Shown here piece after piece: positions 16,966 through 26,050 of a DNA stretch of 64,000 bases. This stretch comes from Brachybacterium squillarum M-6-3 (GTDB lineage: Bacteria > Actinomycetota > Actinomycetes > Actinomycetales > Dermabacteraceae). Positions within the stretch are counted from its first letter, which is position 1. The number at the start of each line of letters is the position of its first letter. The position numbers were made by a program, and so were the translations under genes. The stretch lies in the NCBI RefSeq assembly GCF_000225825.1, contig NZ_AGBX01000008.1, positions 62,001-126,000 on the forward strand, given 5' to 3'. A model generated the notes under the pieces. That model was not told the DNA's origin. It did no database searches and saw only the letters and a program-made list of their open reading frames with translations.

Positions 16966-18104
16966 CGGGGGTCGACCTCCTCGAGGGCGGAGCGGAAGGC
17001 GGCGTTGTCGTCGGGGGTGCCGACGGAGACGCGCATCCAGGGCGCCTCGCCGACCTCGCGGATCAGCACGCCCCGGTCGAGCAGACCCTGCCAGGTGCGG
17101 TGGCGGTCGGCGCCGTCCAGCGGCTGGAAGTAGACGAAGTTCGCATCGGAGGGCGCGACCACGTGGCCCCGCGCGGCGAGCCAGGCGACCAGGGCGTCGC
17201 GCTCGGCGCGGAGCACGGCGACCTGCGCGAGCAGCTCGCCGCGGTGGGCGAGGGCGGTGCGGGCCACGGCCTGGGTGACGGCGGAGAGGTGGTAGGGCAG
17301 GCGCACCACGCGCAGCCCGTCGACGATCCCGGGGTCGGCCACCAGGTAGCCGATGCGGCCGCCGGCCAGGGCGAAGGCCTTGGACATGGTGCGGGTGACG
17401 ACCAGGTGCGGGGTCTCGGACAGAAGCTCCAGGGCGCTGGGCACGCCCTCGCGGCGGAACTCGCCGTAGGCCTCGTCGACCACGAGCATCCCGGCGCGGG
17501 GGGCCAGGGCCTCGGCGGCGGCGCGGATGACGGCGGGGTCCAGCGCGGTGCCGGTGGGGTTGTTGGGGCTGGTGAGCACGACGATGTCGGGCTCATGCTC
17601 CGCGATCGCGGCGGTCACCTGCTCCGGGGTGAGGGCGAACTCGGGCGCGGCGCCGCGGGGGACGGTGACCCAGCGGGTGAAGGTGTCGCGGGCGTACTCG
17701 GGGTACATCGAGTAGTGCGGGGTGAAGCCGAGCGCGGTGCGACCGGGGCCGCCGTAGGCCAGCAGCAGCTGGTGCATGACCTCGTTGGAGCCGTTGGCGG
17801 CCCACACGGCCTCCACGGGCGGGGCGGGGATGCCGGACTCCTCGGCGAGGTAGCTCGCGAGGTCCGCGCGCAGGGCGGTGAACTCCCGGTCGGGGTAGCG
17901 GTTCAGGCCCGCGGCGGCCTGCTGCACGGCCCGGGCGAGGTCCGCGGCGAGCGCCGCGGAGGGCCCGAAGGGGTTCTCGTTGACGTTCAGCGGATGGGGC
18001 ACGTCGATCTGCGGGGCTCCGTAGGGCTCGACCCCGAGGAGGTCGTCGCGGCGGGCGGGCAGCCGCGTGGGCGCGGCGGTCTGCAGGGAGCTGTCGGCGG
18101 GCAT
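16962..18104 (-). CDS. hisC: Histidinol-phosphate aminotransferase HisC
   Basis: PLP enzyme making histidinol phosphate from imidazole acetol phosphate. The 380-residue fold-type I protein has [11 protein letters not shown] at the N-terminus, SPNNPTGT, and the PLP lysine in [15 protein letters not shown]. The ATG follows a TAGCAT -10 box by six bases, so the message appears leaderless. First gene of hisC-hisB-unknown-hisH-small membrane protein-priA-sseB. Its usual upstream partner hisD is 8 kb away. Confidence 0.95.
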   Translation of the reverse strand: MPADSSLQTAAPTRLPARRDDLLGVEPYGAPQIDVPHPLNVNENPFGPSAALAADLARAVQQAAAGLNRYPDREFTALRADLASYLAEESGIPAPPVEAVWAANGSNEVMHQLLLAYGGPGRTALGFTPHYSMYPEYARDTFTRWVTVPRGAAPEFALTPEQVTAAIAEHEPDIVVLTSPNNPTGTALDPAVIRAAAEALAPRAGMLVVDEAYGEFRREGVPSALELLSETPHLVVTRTMSKAFALAGGRIGYLVADPGIVDGLRVVRLPYHLSAVTQAVARTALAHRGELLAQVAVLRAERDALVAWLAARGHVVAPSDANFVYFQPLDGADRHRTWQGLLDRGVLIREVGEAPWMRVSVGTPDDNAAFRSALEEVDPR

Positions 18105-18110
18105 GGGTCC

Positions 18111-18116
18111 ATGCTA
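18111..18116 (-). promoter_or_regulatory. hisC -10 box, leaderless
   Basis: TAGCAT on the minus strand ends six bases before the hisC ATG. This gives the his operon its own promoter although hisD is elsewhere. Confidence 0.55.
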
Positions 18117-18206
18117 CGGGCCGAGGCGGAGGGGCCGCGGTGAGGATCACGCCGTGACCTGACGGCGCGGGGCAGGTCTCCGCCTCGACCGTGCAGGCGC
18201 GCTGGC

Positions 18207-18212
18207 TACCCT
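18207..18212 (+). promoter_or_regulatory. -10 box of the DUF3054 gene, leaderless
   Basis: TACCCT ends six bases before the ATG at 18219, and no ribosome-binding site is present. Confidence 0.45.
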
Positions 18213-18218
18213 GGGGCC

Positions 18219-18677
18219 ATGTTCCGATCCCTGGGGGCCCTGGTGGCCGACGTCCTGGCCGTGCTGATCTTCGTCGCGATCGGCCTGTACCAGCACGGGG
18301 ACGCCCTGAGCACGACGAACATCGTCATCGTGGCCTGGCCGTTCGCGACCGGCCTGCTGCTGGGGCACCTGGCGATCCGCGCCTGGCGCTTCCCCTTCCG
18401 GATCTGGCCGCACGGGGTGTTCGTGTGGGCGATCACCCTGGTCACGGCAATGGCGATTCGCACCCTGTTCCAGGCGGGCACCGAGGTGTCCTTCGTGATC
18501 GTCACCGCGATCACCCTGGCCGTGCTGATGCTGGGCTGGCGGTCGCTGGCCCTGCTGGCCACCCGCGGCGAGCGCCGCGCGGTCACCACATCCCGGCAGT
18601 CCCCGGAGAAGAAGACCCAGGAGAAGGACTCGGAGAAGGAGTCCAAGAGCGTCTCCGATCCGGCCGCCCGTGACTGA
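18219..18677 (+). CDS. DUF3054 membrane protein
   Basis: A 152-residue protein with four predicted membrane helices and the DUF3054 pattern (LVADVLAVLIFVAIGLYQHG, WPFATGLLLGHLAIR, WPHGVFVWAITLVTAMAIR). A Lys/Glu/Ser-rich tail of about 35 residues is cytoplasmic. Function of the family unknown. The following DinB gene overlaps its end by eight bases. Confidence 0.85.
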   Translation: MFRSLGALVADVLAVLIFVAIGLYQHGDALSTTNIVIVAWPFATGLLLGHLAIRAWRFPFRIWPHGVFVWAITLVTAMAIRTLFQAGTEVSFVIVTAITLAVLMLGWRSLALLATRGERRAVTTSRQSPEKKTQEKDSEKESKSVSDPAARD

Positions 18678-19200
18678 TCGGCACGACCCCGCGGAGGCAC
18701 CGGCGCCGGACTCCCCCGAGCTCCATGCGGCCCCGCTGCTGGCGCAGCTCCACGCCTTCGTCGACCAGCACCGCGACATGCTGCTGCACTGCGCTGACGG
18801 GCTCACCGAGGAGGAGGCGCGCACCTCCCTCGTGCCCTCCTCCACCACGATCCTGGGACTCATCACCCATGCGACCTTCGTCGAGCAGGTGTGGTTCGGC
18901 GAGGCCGTCACCGCACGGTCGCGCGCGGACCTGGGCATCGTCGTCGGCCCGGAGGAGTCCTTCCACCTCCGCGACGAGGAGACGATCCGATCGGCCACGC
19001 GCCGCTATGCGGAGGCCGTGGAGGCATCGCGACGAGCCGTGCGGGACATGGGCCCGGACACGGTGCTGCCGGGCAACCGCCGTGGCCCTCTGCCGTTGCG
19101 GTGGGTGCTCCTCCACGTGCTGCGGGAGCTCGCCCAGCATTGCGGCCACGCCGACATCCTGCGCGAGCAGCTGCTGGCCCGGCGCGGGAGCCGCCCCTGA
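18670..19200 (+). CDS. DinB/DUF664 family protein
   Basis: A 176-residue four-helix-bundle protein. Metal-ligand histidines are seen in ITHATFVEQVWFGEA and in LLHVLRELAQHCGHADILREQL, the usual pattern of DinB/YfiT-like proteins that include mycothiol- and bacillithiol-dependent enzymes. Substrate unknown. The GTG start lies inside the preceding gene, so it is coupled to it. Confidence 0.85.
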   Translation: MTDRHDPAEAPAPDSPELHAAPLLAQLHAFVDQHRDMLLHCADGLTEEEARTSLVPSSTTILGLITHATFVEQVWFGEAVTARSRADLGIVVGPEESFHLRDEETIRSATRRYAEAVEASRRAVRDMGPDTVLPGNRRGPLPLRWVLLHVLRELAQHCGHADILREQLLARRGSRP

Positions 19201-19228
19201 CCGTCGTGCCGGTGAGCAGACCCCGGGG

Positions 19229-21088
19229 TCAGTCGGCCGTGAGGCCGTGGCCGCGGGGGTAGAGCGGGTCGGCGGTGCCGCCGGGCACGTCCTCCGGTGC
19301 GTCGCGCACGGCCTGCATCGATCGGGGCATCTCGATGGGCAGGCGCCCGCGCGGCGGGATCGTGCCGGTCAGGGCGTCCACCCAGGCCAGGTCGCTGACC
19401 CCGAAGGTGCCGGTGAGGGTGTCGGTGACGGGGGCGATGTCCGTGAGCACGGCCGCCCGGTCGAGGTCCACGTCCAGCACCAGCGGGCAATGCGCCCGGA
19501 TCCGGGCCAGGCGGTGGGCGAGGCCCGGGGTGAAGGCCAGGTCGCCCTGGTGGAACCAGGCCTCCAGGAAGAGGTCGTCGCGCGGCTGGAAGGGCGCCCC
19601 GATCCGGAGCAGCGCGAGGTCGGCGTCCTCGGGCCGCTCGACCACGGTGCCGAGGCGGGCGGCGGCCTCGGCGTGCAGGCCCTCCACGTAGATCCGCCGC
19701 TCCCCCGCGCCGGCGGCGAGGGCGGCGAGCCGGCCGCCGTCGTCGTGGAGCACGACCACGCTGGTGGCCTGGGCGGCGTGCCCCGCGCGGCGGTCGGCCT
19801 CGCGGCCCACGGCGGCGGGGGCGGCCTGCTCGTCCACGTAGGGATCGTCGAACAGGCCGAGGCGGAACTTGACCCGCAGCAGGCGGCGCGCGGACTCCCG
19901 CACCCGCTCCTCGCTGACCGTGCCCTCGGCGACCAGGTCCAGCAGCAGCTCGGTGCACTCCTCGCCGCCGAACTGGTCGGCGCCGGCCTCGAGGATCCGG
20001 GCCATCCGCTCGGCCGGGCTCAGGTGCTCGACGCCCCAGGCACGGGCGGGCAGCACCTGCTCGCCGACGTGGTTGTCATTGACCAGCTCCCAGTCGCTGA
20101 CGATCACCCCGTCGTAGCCGAGGCGCTCGCGCAGCAGGCCGGTGAGCACCTGGCGGTTGAAGCCGAAGCCGACCTCCTCGATGTCCTCGCCGTCGATGCT
20201 CAGGCCGAGGGGACGCCCGTAGTACGGCATGATCGCGTCGGTGCCCTCGGCGACGGCGGCCTCGAAGGGCGCCAGGTGCTCGGCGAAGCGGCCGCCGGGG
20301 TAGACCTGGTCGCGGCCGTAGGGGAAGTGGGCGTCCTCCCCGTCCTTCTGCGGGCCGGCCCCGGGGAAGTGCTTGATGGTGCTGGCCACGGCCGGGCCGG
20401 AACCGTCCCCGGCGAGGCCGCGCAGGGCGCGGCGCACGGCGCGGGAGACCCAGGCGGCGTCCTGGCCGAGGCACTCGCGCTGCCGGGCCCAGCGCGGCTC
20501 GGTGGCGAGGTCCGCCACCGGGTGCAGTCCGGCGCGGATACCGACGGCGGCGTACTCGCGGCGCACCGTGTCCGCCCAGCGCTCCACCAGCTCCTCGTCG
20601 CCGATGGCGCCGAGGCCCAGCGGCTCGGGCCACAGGGAGAAGAAGCCCGTCTCCCAGGAGGCGCCGGCGTTCTGGGTGGCGCCGTGGCGGGGATCGGTGG
20701 AGATGGTGACGGGCACCCCGTGCGGGGTCCGCTCGGCGAGCTGCTGGAGCCGGTTGCTCCAGGTGGCGGCGGCCTCGGCGCTCTCCAGTCCGTGCACGTT
20801 GAAATGGCTGAGATGCTTGCCGAGCACCACCTGCTCGGTGCCGGACTTCGCGATCTGCCCGGGCCCCTCCAGCAGGGCGCCGCCGGGGCCGGTCTCTATC
20901 ACGGTGTGGAACAGGAGCCCGGCGGCCTCGGCGAGGGAGAGCCGCCCCAGCAGGTCCTCGGTGCGCTCCTCGGGACCGAGCCGCGGGTCCTCGTAGGGGT
21001 CCATGCGGCCGTTGCCGTTCAGGTCCCGATAGCGGGTGCCGTCCTCGGCGGTGGCGAGGACGGGCAGGGAGCCGTCACTCGTCGGCAC
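19229..21088 (-). CDS. Glycoside hydrolase family 3 beta-glucosidase-like protein (cytoplasmic)
   Basis: A 619-residue GH3 enzyme. An EF-hand-like DLNGNGRMDPYED near the N-terminus is followed by the barrel with KHFPG and the nucleophile aspartate in GVIVSDWELVND; a shortened alpha/beta C-terminal domain follows. No signal peptide is present, so it should act inside the cell on imported oligosaccharides. GGAGG precedes the GTG start, which lies inside the end of the GH144-like gene. Last gene of the sugar operon. Linkage preference cannot be read from sequence. Confidence 0.88.
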   Translation of the reverse strand: MPTSDGSLPVLATAEDGTRYRDLNGNGRMDPYEDPRLGPEERTEDLLGRLSLAEAAGLLFHTVIETGPGGALLEGPGQIAKSGTEQVVLGKHLSHFNVHGLESAEAAATWSNRLQQLAERTPHGVPVTISTDPRHGATQNAGASWETGFFSLWPEPLGLGAIGDEELVERWADTVRREYAAVGIRAGLHPVADLATEPRWARQRECLGQDAAWVSRAVRRALRGLAGDGSGPAVASTIKHFPGAGPQKDGEDAHFPYGRDQVYPGGRFAEHLAPFEAAVAEGTDAIMPYYGRPLGLSIDGEDIEEVGFGFNRQVLTGLLRERLGYDGVIVSDWELVNDNHVGEQVLPARAWGVEHLSPAERMARILEAGADQFGGEECTELLLDLVAEGTVSEERVRESARRLLRVKFRLGLFDDPYVDEQAAPAAVGREADRRAGHAAQATSVVVLHDDGGRLAALAAGAGERRIYVEGLHAEAAARLGTVVERPEDADLALLRIGAPFQPRDDLFLEAWFHQGDLAFTPGLAHRLARIRAHCPLVLDVDLDRAAVLTDIAPVTDTLTGTFGVSDLAWVDALTGTIPPRGRLPIEMPRSMQAVRDAPEDVPGGTADPLYPRGHGLTAD

Positions 21089-22685
21089 CGAAGACCTCCT
21101 GGGAGATGACGGGGCGGAGGGTCTGCTCGGCCTGCTCGGTGGCGAACCAGTCGTGCAGCTGCCCGTCCAGCAGGACGTTGCCGAGCGCACCCATGATCAT
21201 GGCCTGATCCAGGGAGAGGTGGCGTCGGGCGACGACGCCGGAGCCGACGGCCACGGCGTCGTGGAAGCCGCCCTCGCCGTAGGCGCCGAGCTCCTCCTCG
21301 ATCTTCACGAGGTTGGCGACGGCCTCCTCGCGCTCGTACTGCATGGCGAGGAAGGCGGCGTGCGGGGTGACCACGCCGTCGCCGTACTCGGGGGTCGGCT
21401 GGTCGTGCACCCAGTCGGTCTCCTCGGCGTCGGAGAAGTAGCCGGTGGGGTTCAGGCCGAGCGCGTCCACGCCGTACTCGCGGTAACCGGCGTGCGGGTC
21501 GGAGCTCGGGGAGAAGCCCCAGTAGCCGTAGCCGGCCTCCTGCAGGCCGTGCTCGCGCTGGGCGCGCACGTGCAGGGGGTGGTTGCGGCCCCAGGCGTCG
21601 GGGGCCCAGTCGGCCTCGGGCACGAACAGGTCGGGCATCAGCTCCTCGAACATGGAGCCGCCCCAGCCGGGCACGACGTGCATGTCGCGGTAGGTGTGGG
21701 CGCCCTCGTAGACGTCCACGCCCTCGTAGGTGTGCCACTCCCCCACCGGCGGCATCTCGGCCCAGGTCCACTCGGGCGGGAAGGTGCGGTAGGTCGTGTA
21801 GTAGACGCCCGCGGGGATCTGCCCGGTGACGATGCCGAGGTAGGTGACCATGCGGGCCTCGGAGACGGCGGTGTCGTAGTGGTGGGTGGCGTGGTACCAG
21901 ACGTCCTCGCCGCCGAGGTCGTGCCAGACGGGGCCGGCGGTGACGCCCTCACGGGAGGGGTCCTCGAGCCAGAAGCCGCCGACGATCTGCCCTGGCTGCG
22001 GATCCACGGCGTCGTCCCAGAACACGTCCCAGCGCATCGACTCGAACAGGGCGCGGGCGCGCTTGCGGTTGCTGGGGTCGGCCTGGGCGACCAGGTGCAG
22101 GGCGGCGCCGAGCCAGCCCATGTCGACGCTGGAGACGAAGGGGACGACGACGTCGCCGGAGCCGGGCCAGGAGCGCAGGATCGAGCCGTCGGCCTCGTCG
22201 TACCAGTTCACGTACATGCCGGAGTGCTCGTGGCGCTCCATCGACTCGAGGGTGCCGAGGGTGCGGGCGATCCGCTGCCGGGCGTGGCCGGGGGTGAGGA
22301 TGCCGAGCTCGCGGGCGACGAGGGTGGACCACAGCAGGCCGCCGATGTTGGTGGGCGAGGTGTAGCCGGAGCGGGTGGTGAGGTCCGCGTCGATGTTGTC
22401 GGCGATGAGGCCGGTGGGCTCGTCGGTCATCGCGTCCAGGGAGCGCCAGGTGTCCCGGGCCCAGCGACGGAGCAGCTCCTCGTCGCCGGAGCCCTTTCCC
22501 CTGCCCTTGCCCTCGCCGCCCTTGGTGGGGGCGGGCGCGGCGGTGGCGGTGCCGCTGGCGGCGAGGCCCGCGGTGAGCGGCAGGGCACCGAAGAGGGTGC
22601 GGCGGCGCAGGTCGGTGGGGCGCGGGCGGGTGGCGCAGCGGTCGCTGGGGCGCTGGGTGCGCGCGTGCGAGGTCGGATCAGCCAT
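21075..22685 (-). CDS. Tat-exported glycoamylase-domain (GH144-like) glycosidase
   Basis: A 536-residue protein with a twin-arginine signal (DLRRRTLFGALPLTAGLAAS, about 27-46) and an (alpha/alpha)6-type body. GWGGSMFEELMPDLF, GYGYWGFSPSSDPHAGY, VTPHAAFLAMQYE and LSLDQAMIMGALGNVLLDG resemble the glycoamylase domain (PF10091) found in GH144 endo-beta-1,2-glucanases and in cyclic beta-1,2-glucan synthases. That family match is from memory. AGGAG favours the ATG at 22685 over one at 22709. With the ABC permeases and GH3 it fits exported cleavage of a glucan before uptake. Confidence 0.7.
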   Translation of the reverse strand: MADPTSHARTQRPSDRCATRPRPTDLRRRTLFGALPLTAGLAASGTATAAPAPTKGGEGKGRGKGSGDEELLRRWARDTWRSLDAMTDEPTGLIADNIDADLTTRSGYTSPTNIGGLLWSTLVARELGILTPGHARQRIARTLGTLESMERHEHSGMYVNWYDEADGSILRSWPGSGDVVVPFVSSVDMGWLGAALHLVAQADPSNRKRARALFESMRWDVFWDDAVDPQPGQIVGGFWLEDPSREGVTAGPVWHDLGGEDVWYHATHHYDTAVSEARMVTYLGIVTGQIPAGVYYTTYRTFPPEWTWAEMPPVGEWHTYEGVDVYEGAHTYRDMHVVPGWGGSMFEELMPDLFVPEADWAPDAWGRNHPLHVRAQREHGLQEAGYGYWGFSPSSDPHAGYREYGVDALGLNPTGYFSDAEETDWVHDQPTPEYGDGVVTPHAAFLAMQYEREEAVANLVKIEEELGAYGEGGFHDAVAVGSGVVARRHLSLDQAMIMGALGNVLLDGQLHDWFATEQAEQTLRPVISQEVFGADE

Positions 22686-22755
22686 GGGGGTCTCCTTGCG
22701 AACGGTCATCGGTCATGGGGAGGGTGCGGGGGTGGCGGATCCTCCCCTGCGGGGG

Positions 22756-23574
22756 TCACTTGATGCCGGTGGTGGCGATGCCCTGGATGAAGTGGCGCTG
22801 GAAGAACAGGAACACCACCAGGATGGGCAGCACGATCAGGGTGGCCCCGGCCAGCAGCAGGCCGTAGTCGGTCTGGTTCTGGCCGGTGGAGATCAGCGCG
22901 AGGGCCACCGGCAGGGTGTAGGTGCGCTCGGAGGACGCCACCACCAGGGGCCACAGGAAGTTGTTCCAGGAGCCGAGGAAGGTGAGGATGCCGAGCGTGG
23001 CGAAGGCGGGGCCGGCCAGCGGCAGGTAGATGCGGAAGAAGATCGCGATCTCGCCGACGCCGTCGATGCGCCCGGCCTCGAGCAGCTCCCGGGGCAGGCC
23101 CAGGAAGAACTGGCGCATGAGGAACACGCTGAAGGGCTGCACCAGGAAGGGCAGGATCAGCGCGGGCAGGGTCCCGGCGATGCCCATGTTCACCACCAGC
23201 ACGTACTGGGGGATGAAGGTGACCAGGCCGGGGATCATCAGGCAGGCCAGCACCAGGGCGAAGAGGATCTTCTTGCCGGGGAAGCTCAGGTGCGCCAGGG
23301 CGTAGCCGAACATCGAGCTGAACACGAGGTTCCCGACGGTCACGGCGACGGCCACGACGGTGGAGTTCCAGAAGTAGCGTCCGAAGGGCCGCTCGAAGAG
23401 CCGCTGGAAGTTGTCCAGTGTGGGCTGCTCGGGCAGCCAGGTGGGCGGCACCTGCAGCAGCTCGCCCTGGGATTTCAGGCTGCCCAGCACCATCCAGATG
23501 AAGGGGGTGATCACCAGCAGCAGGAAGGCGGTGAGGACGAGGTAGGTGATCACGGGGCGGCGACGCTCGATCAT
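22756..23574 (-). CDS. Sugar ABC transporter permease, MalG type
   Basis: A 272-residue inner-membrane permease with six predicted helices and the EAA loop (ELLEAGRIDGVGEIAIFFRI) that docks the ATPase. Pairs with the MalF-type gene, whose stop overlaps its ATG. No ATP-binding subunit is in the operon, so it probably shares an MsmK-type ATPase encoded elsewhere, as is common for CUT1 systems. Confidence 0.92.
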   Translation of the reverse strand: MIERRRPVITYLVLTAFLLLVITPFIWMVLGSLKSQGELLQVPPTWLPEQPTLDNFQRLFERPFGRYFWNSTVVAVAVTVGNLVFSSMFGYALAHLSFPGKKILFALVLACLMIPGLVTFIPQYVLVVNMGIAGTLPALILPFLVQPFSVFLMRQFFLGLPRELLEAGRIDGVGEIAIFFRIYLPLAGPAFATLGILTFLGSWNNFLWPLVVASSERTYTLPVALALISTGQNQTDYGLLLAGATLIVLPILVVFLFFQRHFIQGIATTGIK

Positions 23575-24524
23575 CACTTCTCCCTCATCAGTCGGAACTG
23601 CAGCAGGGTAACCAGCGCGATCACCAGGAAGGTCAGGTAGGCCATCGCGCCTGCCACCCCGTAGTTGCCGAAGCCGAACTGGTTGTAGGTGTACATGGAG
23701 GCGGAGATGGTGGCGTTCAGTGGTCCGCCCGAGGTCATCACGAAGGGCTCCTCGAAGAACTGCAGGTAGCCGATGGAGGTGGTGACCAGCACGAACAGCA
23801 TCGTCGGCCGGATCGAGGGCAGGGTGATGTGCCGGAACCGCTGCCAGCGGCCGGCGCCGTCGAGGGCGGCGGCCTCGTGCAGCTGGCGGTCCACGGCCTG
23901 CAGGCCCGCCAGGAAGATCACCATCGAGGTGCCGAAGTTGCGCCACACGGCCATCGCGACCAGGGACAGCAGCGCGGTGCGCTCGTCGCCCAGCCAGTTC
24001 GGGCCGTCGATGCCGACCCAGCCCAGCACGGTGTTCACCAGGCCGTTCTCGGGCTGCAGCAGGAAGCGCCAGACCACGGCGACCGCCACGATCGAGGTGA
24101 TCACGGGGGTGTAGAAGCCGATCCGGAAGACGCTGCGCAGGCGGCTCACGCCCCGGTCCAGGGCCAGCGCCGCGGCGAGGCCCGCGGTGATGGTCAGCGG
24201 CACGCCCAGCAGCACGAAGATCGCGGTGTTGGCGGCGGCGCGACGGAAGACGGGGTCGGAGAACGCCGTGCGGTAGTTCTCCAGGCCCACGAACTCCACC
24301 GCGAAGGGGGTGCGGATGTCGCTGATGCGCATGTCGGTGAAGGACATGATCATCGACTGCAGCACCGGCCAGGCGATGAAGACGAGGAACAGCACCAGGA
24401 AGGGCAGGGAGAGCAGGAGCCCGGCGCGGGCCTCCCCCGCGGCGCGGCGGGAGCGGCCGCGCGGCGGGGAGCCGGCGCCGCGCGGGATCTGGGGCTCCGC
24501 GCGGGTGTCGGGGGAGGCCGTCAT
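23574..24524 (-). CDS. Sugar ABC transporter permease, MalF type
   Basis: A 316-residue permease with a charged Pro/Arg-rich N-terminus, six helices, and an EAA motif (LHEAAALDGAGRWQRFRHI). The opening WPVLQSMIMSF is typical of CUT1 MalF-like proteins. It begins one base after the binding-protein stop. Confidence 0.92.
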   Translation of the reverse strand: MTASPDTRAEPQIPRGAGSPPRGRSRRAAGEARAGLLLSLPFLVLFLVFIAWPVLQSMIMSFTDMRISDIRTPFAVEFVGLENYRTAFSDPVFRRAAANTAIFVLLGVPLTITAGLAAALALDRGVSRLRSVFRIGFYTPVITSIVAVAVVWRFLLQPENGLVNTVLGWVGIDGPNWLGDERTALLSLVAMAVWRNFGTSMVIFLAGLQAVDRQLHEAAALDGAGRWQRFRHITLPSIRPTMLFVLVTTSIGYLQFFEEPFVMTSGGPLNATISASMYTYNQFGFGNYGVAGAMAYLTFLVIALVTLLQFRLMREK

Positions 24525-24525
24525 C

Positions 24526-25803
24526 TCAGGCCCCGGTGCCGATGCCCTCGGCTTCGGACTGGGTGGTGGCCAGCGCGTCGGCGGGGGCGAGGTCGTTCTT
24601 GCAGACCTCCTCGATCTGGGCGTCGAAGCGGGAGGCGACCTGCTCCCAGGTGGCGATGAGCGGCGGCGCGTAGGCCGTCTCCAGCTGGGTGTGGAAGGCC
24701 TCGAACTTGGCGTTGGAGGCGACGGTCTCGTCCTCCCAGGCGGTCTGCAGGCTGGGCAGGGCGGTGACCAGCTCGAACCACTGCACCTGCACCTCGGGGC
24801 GGGAGAGGTACTCGGCGAGCTTCCAGGCGGCGTCGCGGTTCTCGCTGCCCTGGAAGACACCGATGTTGGCGCCGCCGAGGAAGCTGGAGCTGGTCTCCTT
24901 CGCGGGCATCACGGCGACGGAGTACTGGTCGGCGAAGCCCTCCTCGCCGAGCGCCTCGACGGCGGCCATCATCCAGGGGCCGGAGATGAACATCGGCACC
25001 CGGCCGGAGACGAAGTCCTGCTCGGTGGTGCCCTCGGCGGGGGCGGGGTCAGAGACGCCCTCGGTGAAGAAGGACTGGTAGTAGGCCAGGGCCTCCTCGT
25101 TGGGGGCGGACTCGAAGGTGAAGGAGCCGTCGGCCTCGTCGACCACGGCGCCGCCGGCGGACCACATCAGCGGCAGCACGGTCTGCCAGGAGCCCTGGCC
25201 GCCGGGCTGGAGGGCGATGCCCCATTCGGCGTCGGCCTTCTCCTGCAGGGCCTGGCCCATCGCCATCAGCCCGTCCCAGTCGGTGGGGGGCTCGGAGTAG
25301 CCGGCCTGCTCGGCGAGGTCGGTGCGGTAGTAGAGCAGGCGGGTCTCGACGTACCAGGGCAGGCCGTAGGCGGTGCCGTCGACGGTGACCGCCTGGGCGG
25401 CTCCCTCGAAGTAGTCGTCCATCGCGAAGGACTCGGGGGTGGGCTCCAGGGCGTCCAGGCCGACGAACTCGGCCATCCAGGTGGAGCCGACCTGGGCGAG
25501 GTCGGGGGCGGTGCCAGCGGCGATCGCGGAGGTGAACTTGTCGTGAGCGCTGTCCCAGGGCACGGGGGTCACCTCGACGGTGACGTCGGGGTTCTCCTCC
25601 TCGAAGCCGGTGATCAGCTCGGGCAGGGCCTCCCCCTCGGCGCCCATCGCCCAGACGGTGACGGTGCCGGTGGCGGGTCCCTCGGCGACCTCCTCGGCGG
25701 TGGTGCCGGCGCCATCGCTCTCGGAGCGGCCGCAGGCGGCGAGCGCGGCGGTGGCCCCGGCGGTGCCGAGGGCGGTGAACGAGCGGCGGGTGATGCGGTT
25801 CAT
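24526..25803 (-). CDS. Sugar ABC transporter substrate-binding lipoprotein
   Basis: A 425-residue extracellular binding protein of the CUT1 family. The N-terminus TRRSFTALGTAGATAALAAC combines a twin-arginine-like start with a lipobox whose cysteine is lipidated. The body shows TVTVWAMG and GGANIGVFQGS, both usual for this fold. First gene of the operon; GAGGAG precedes the ATG, and the promoter upstream carries two LacI-type operators. Substrate unknown; the neighbours suggest glucan oligosaccharides. Confidence 0.93.
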   Translation of the reverse strand: MNRITRRSFTALGTAGATAALAACGRSESDGAGTTAEEVAEGPATGTVTVWAMGAEGEALPELITGFEEENPDVTVEVTPVPWDSAHDKFTSAIAAGTAPDLAQVGSTWMAEFVGLDALEPTPESFAMDDYFEGAAQAVTVDGTAYGLPWYVETRLLYYRTDLAEQAGYSEPPTDWDGLMAMGQALQEKADAEWGIALQPGGQGSWQTVLPLMWSAGGAVVDEADGSFTFESAPNEEALAYYQSFFTEGVSDPAPAEGTTEQDFVSGRVPMFISGPWMMAAVEALGEEGFADQYSVAVMPAKETSSSFLGGANIGVFQGSENRDAAWKLAEYLSRPEVQVQWFELVTALPSLQTAWEDETVASNAKFEAFHTQLETAYAPPLIATWEQVASRFDAQIEEVCKNDLAPADALATTQSEAEGIGTGA

Positions 25804-25845
25804 GGTGACTCCTCTGTCCGGGAACCTCGCGGGCGCCTCCGGCGA

Positions 25846-25908
25846 TGGAAGCGCTTACATCAACACGGAGAGCCTAGCCCGGCCGGAGGGGGCGTGCAAG
25901 CGCTCACA
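25846..25908 (-). promoter_or_regulatory. Sugar operon promoter with two LacI-family operators
   Basis: A minus-strand promoter with -35 TTGCAC (25894-25899), a 17-base spacer and -10 TAGGCT (25871-25876). One palindrome, TGGAAGCGCTTACA (25846-25859), lies just after the expected start; the second, TGCAAGCGCTCACA (25895-25908), overlaps the -35. Both fit the LacI-family consensus TGTAAGCGCTTACA. Their centres are 49 bases apart. The regulator gene is not in the window. Confidence 0.8.
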
Positions 25909-26050
25909 TTCCGAGTGTCGCCGAGCGGCCGTCATCGACGCGGCGATGTGACCCGTTCGTCCGGAAGGTCGGACACACGGTCGGCCGGACAGGCGCCCGG
26001 TGGAGAGGCGAGGGAGTCGCCGGGGCAGATGCTCCCCGCGCCGTCCGCTC

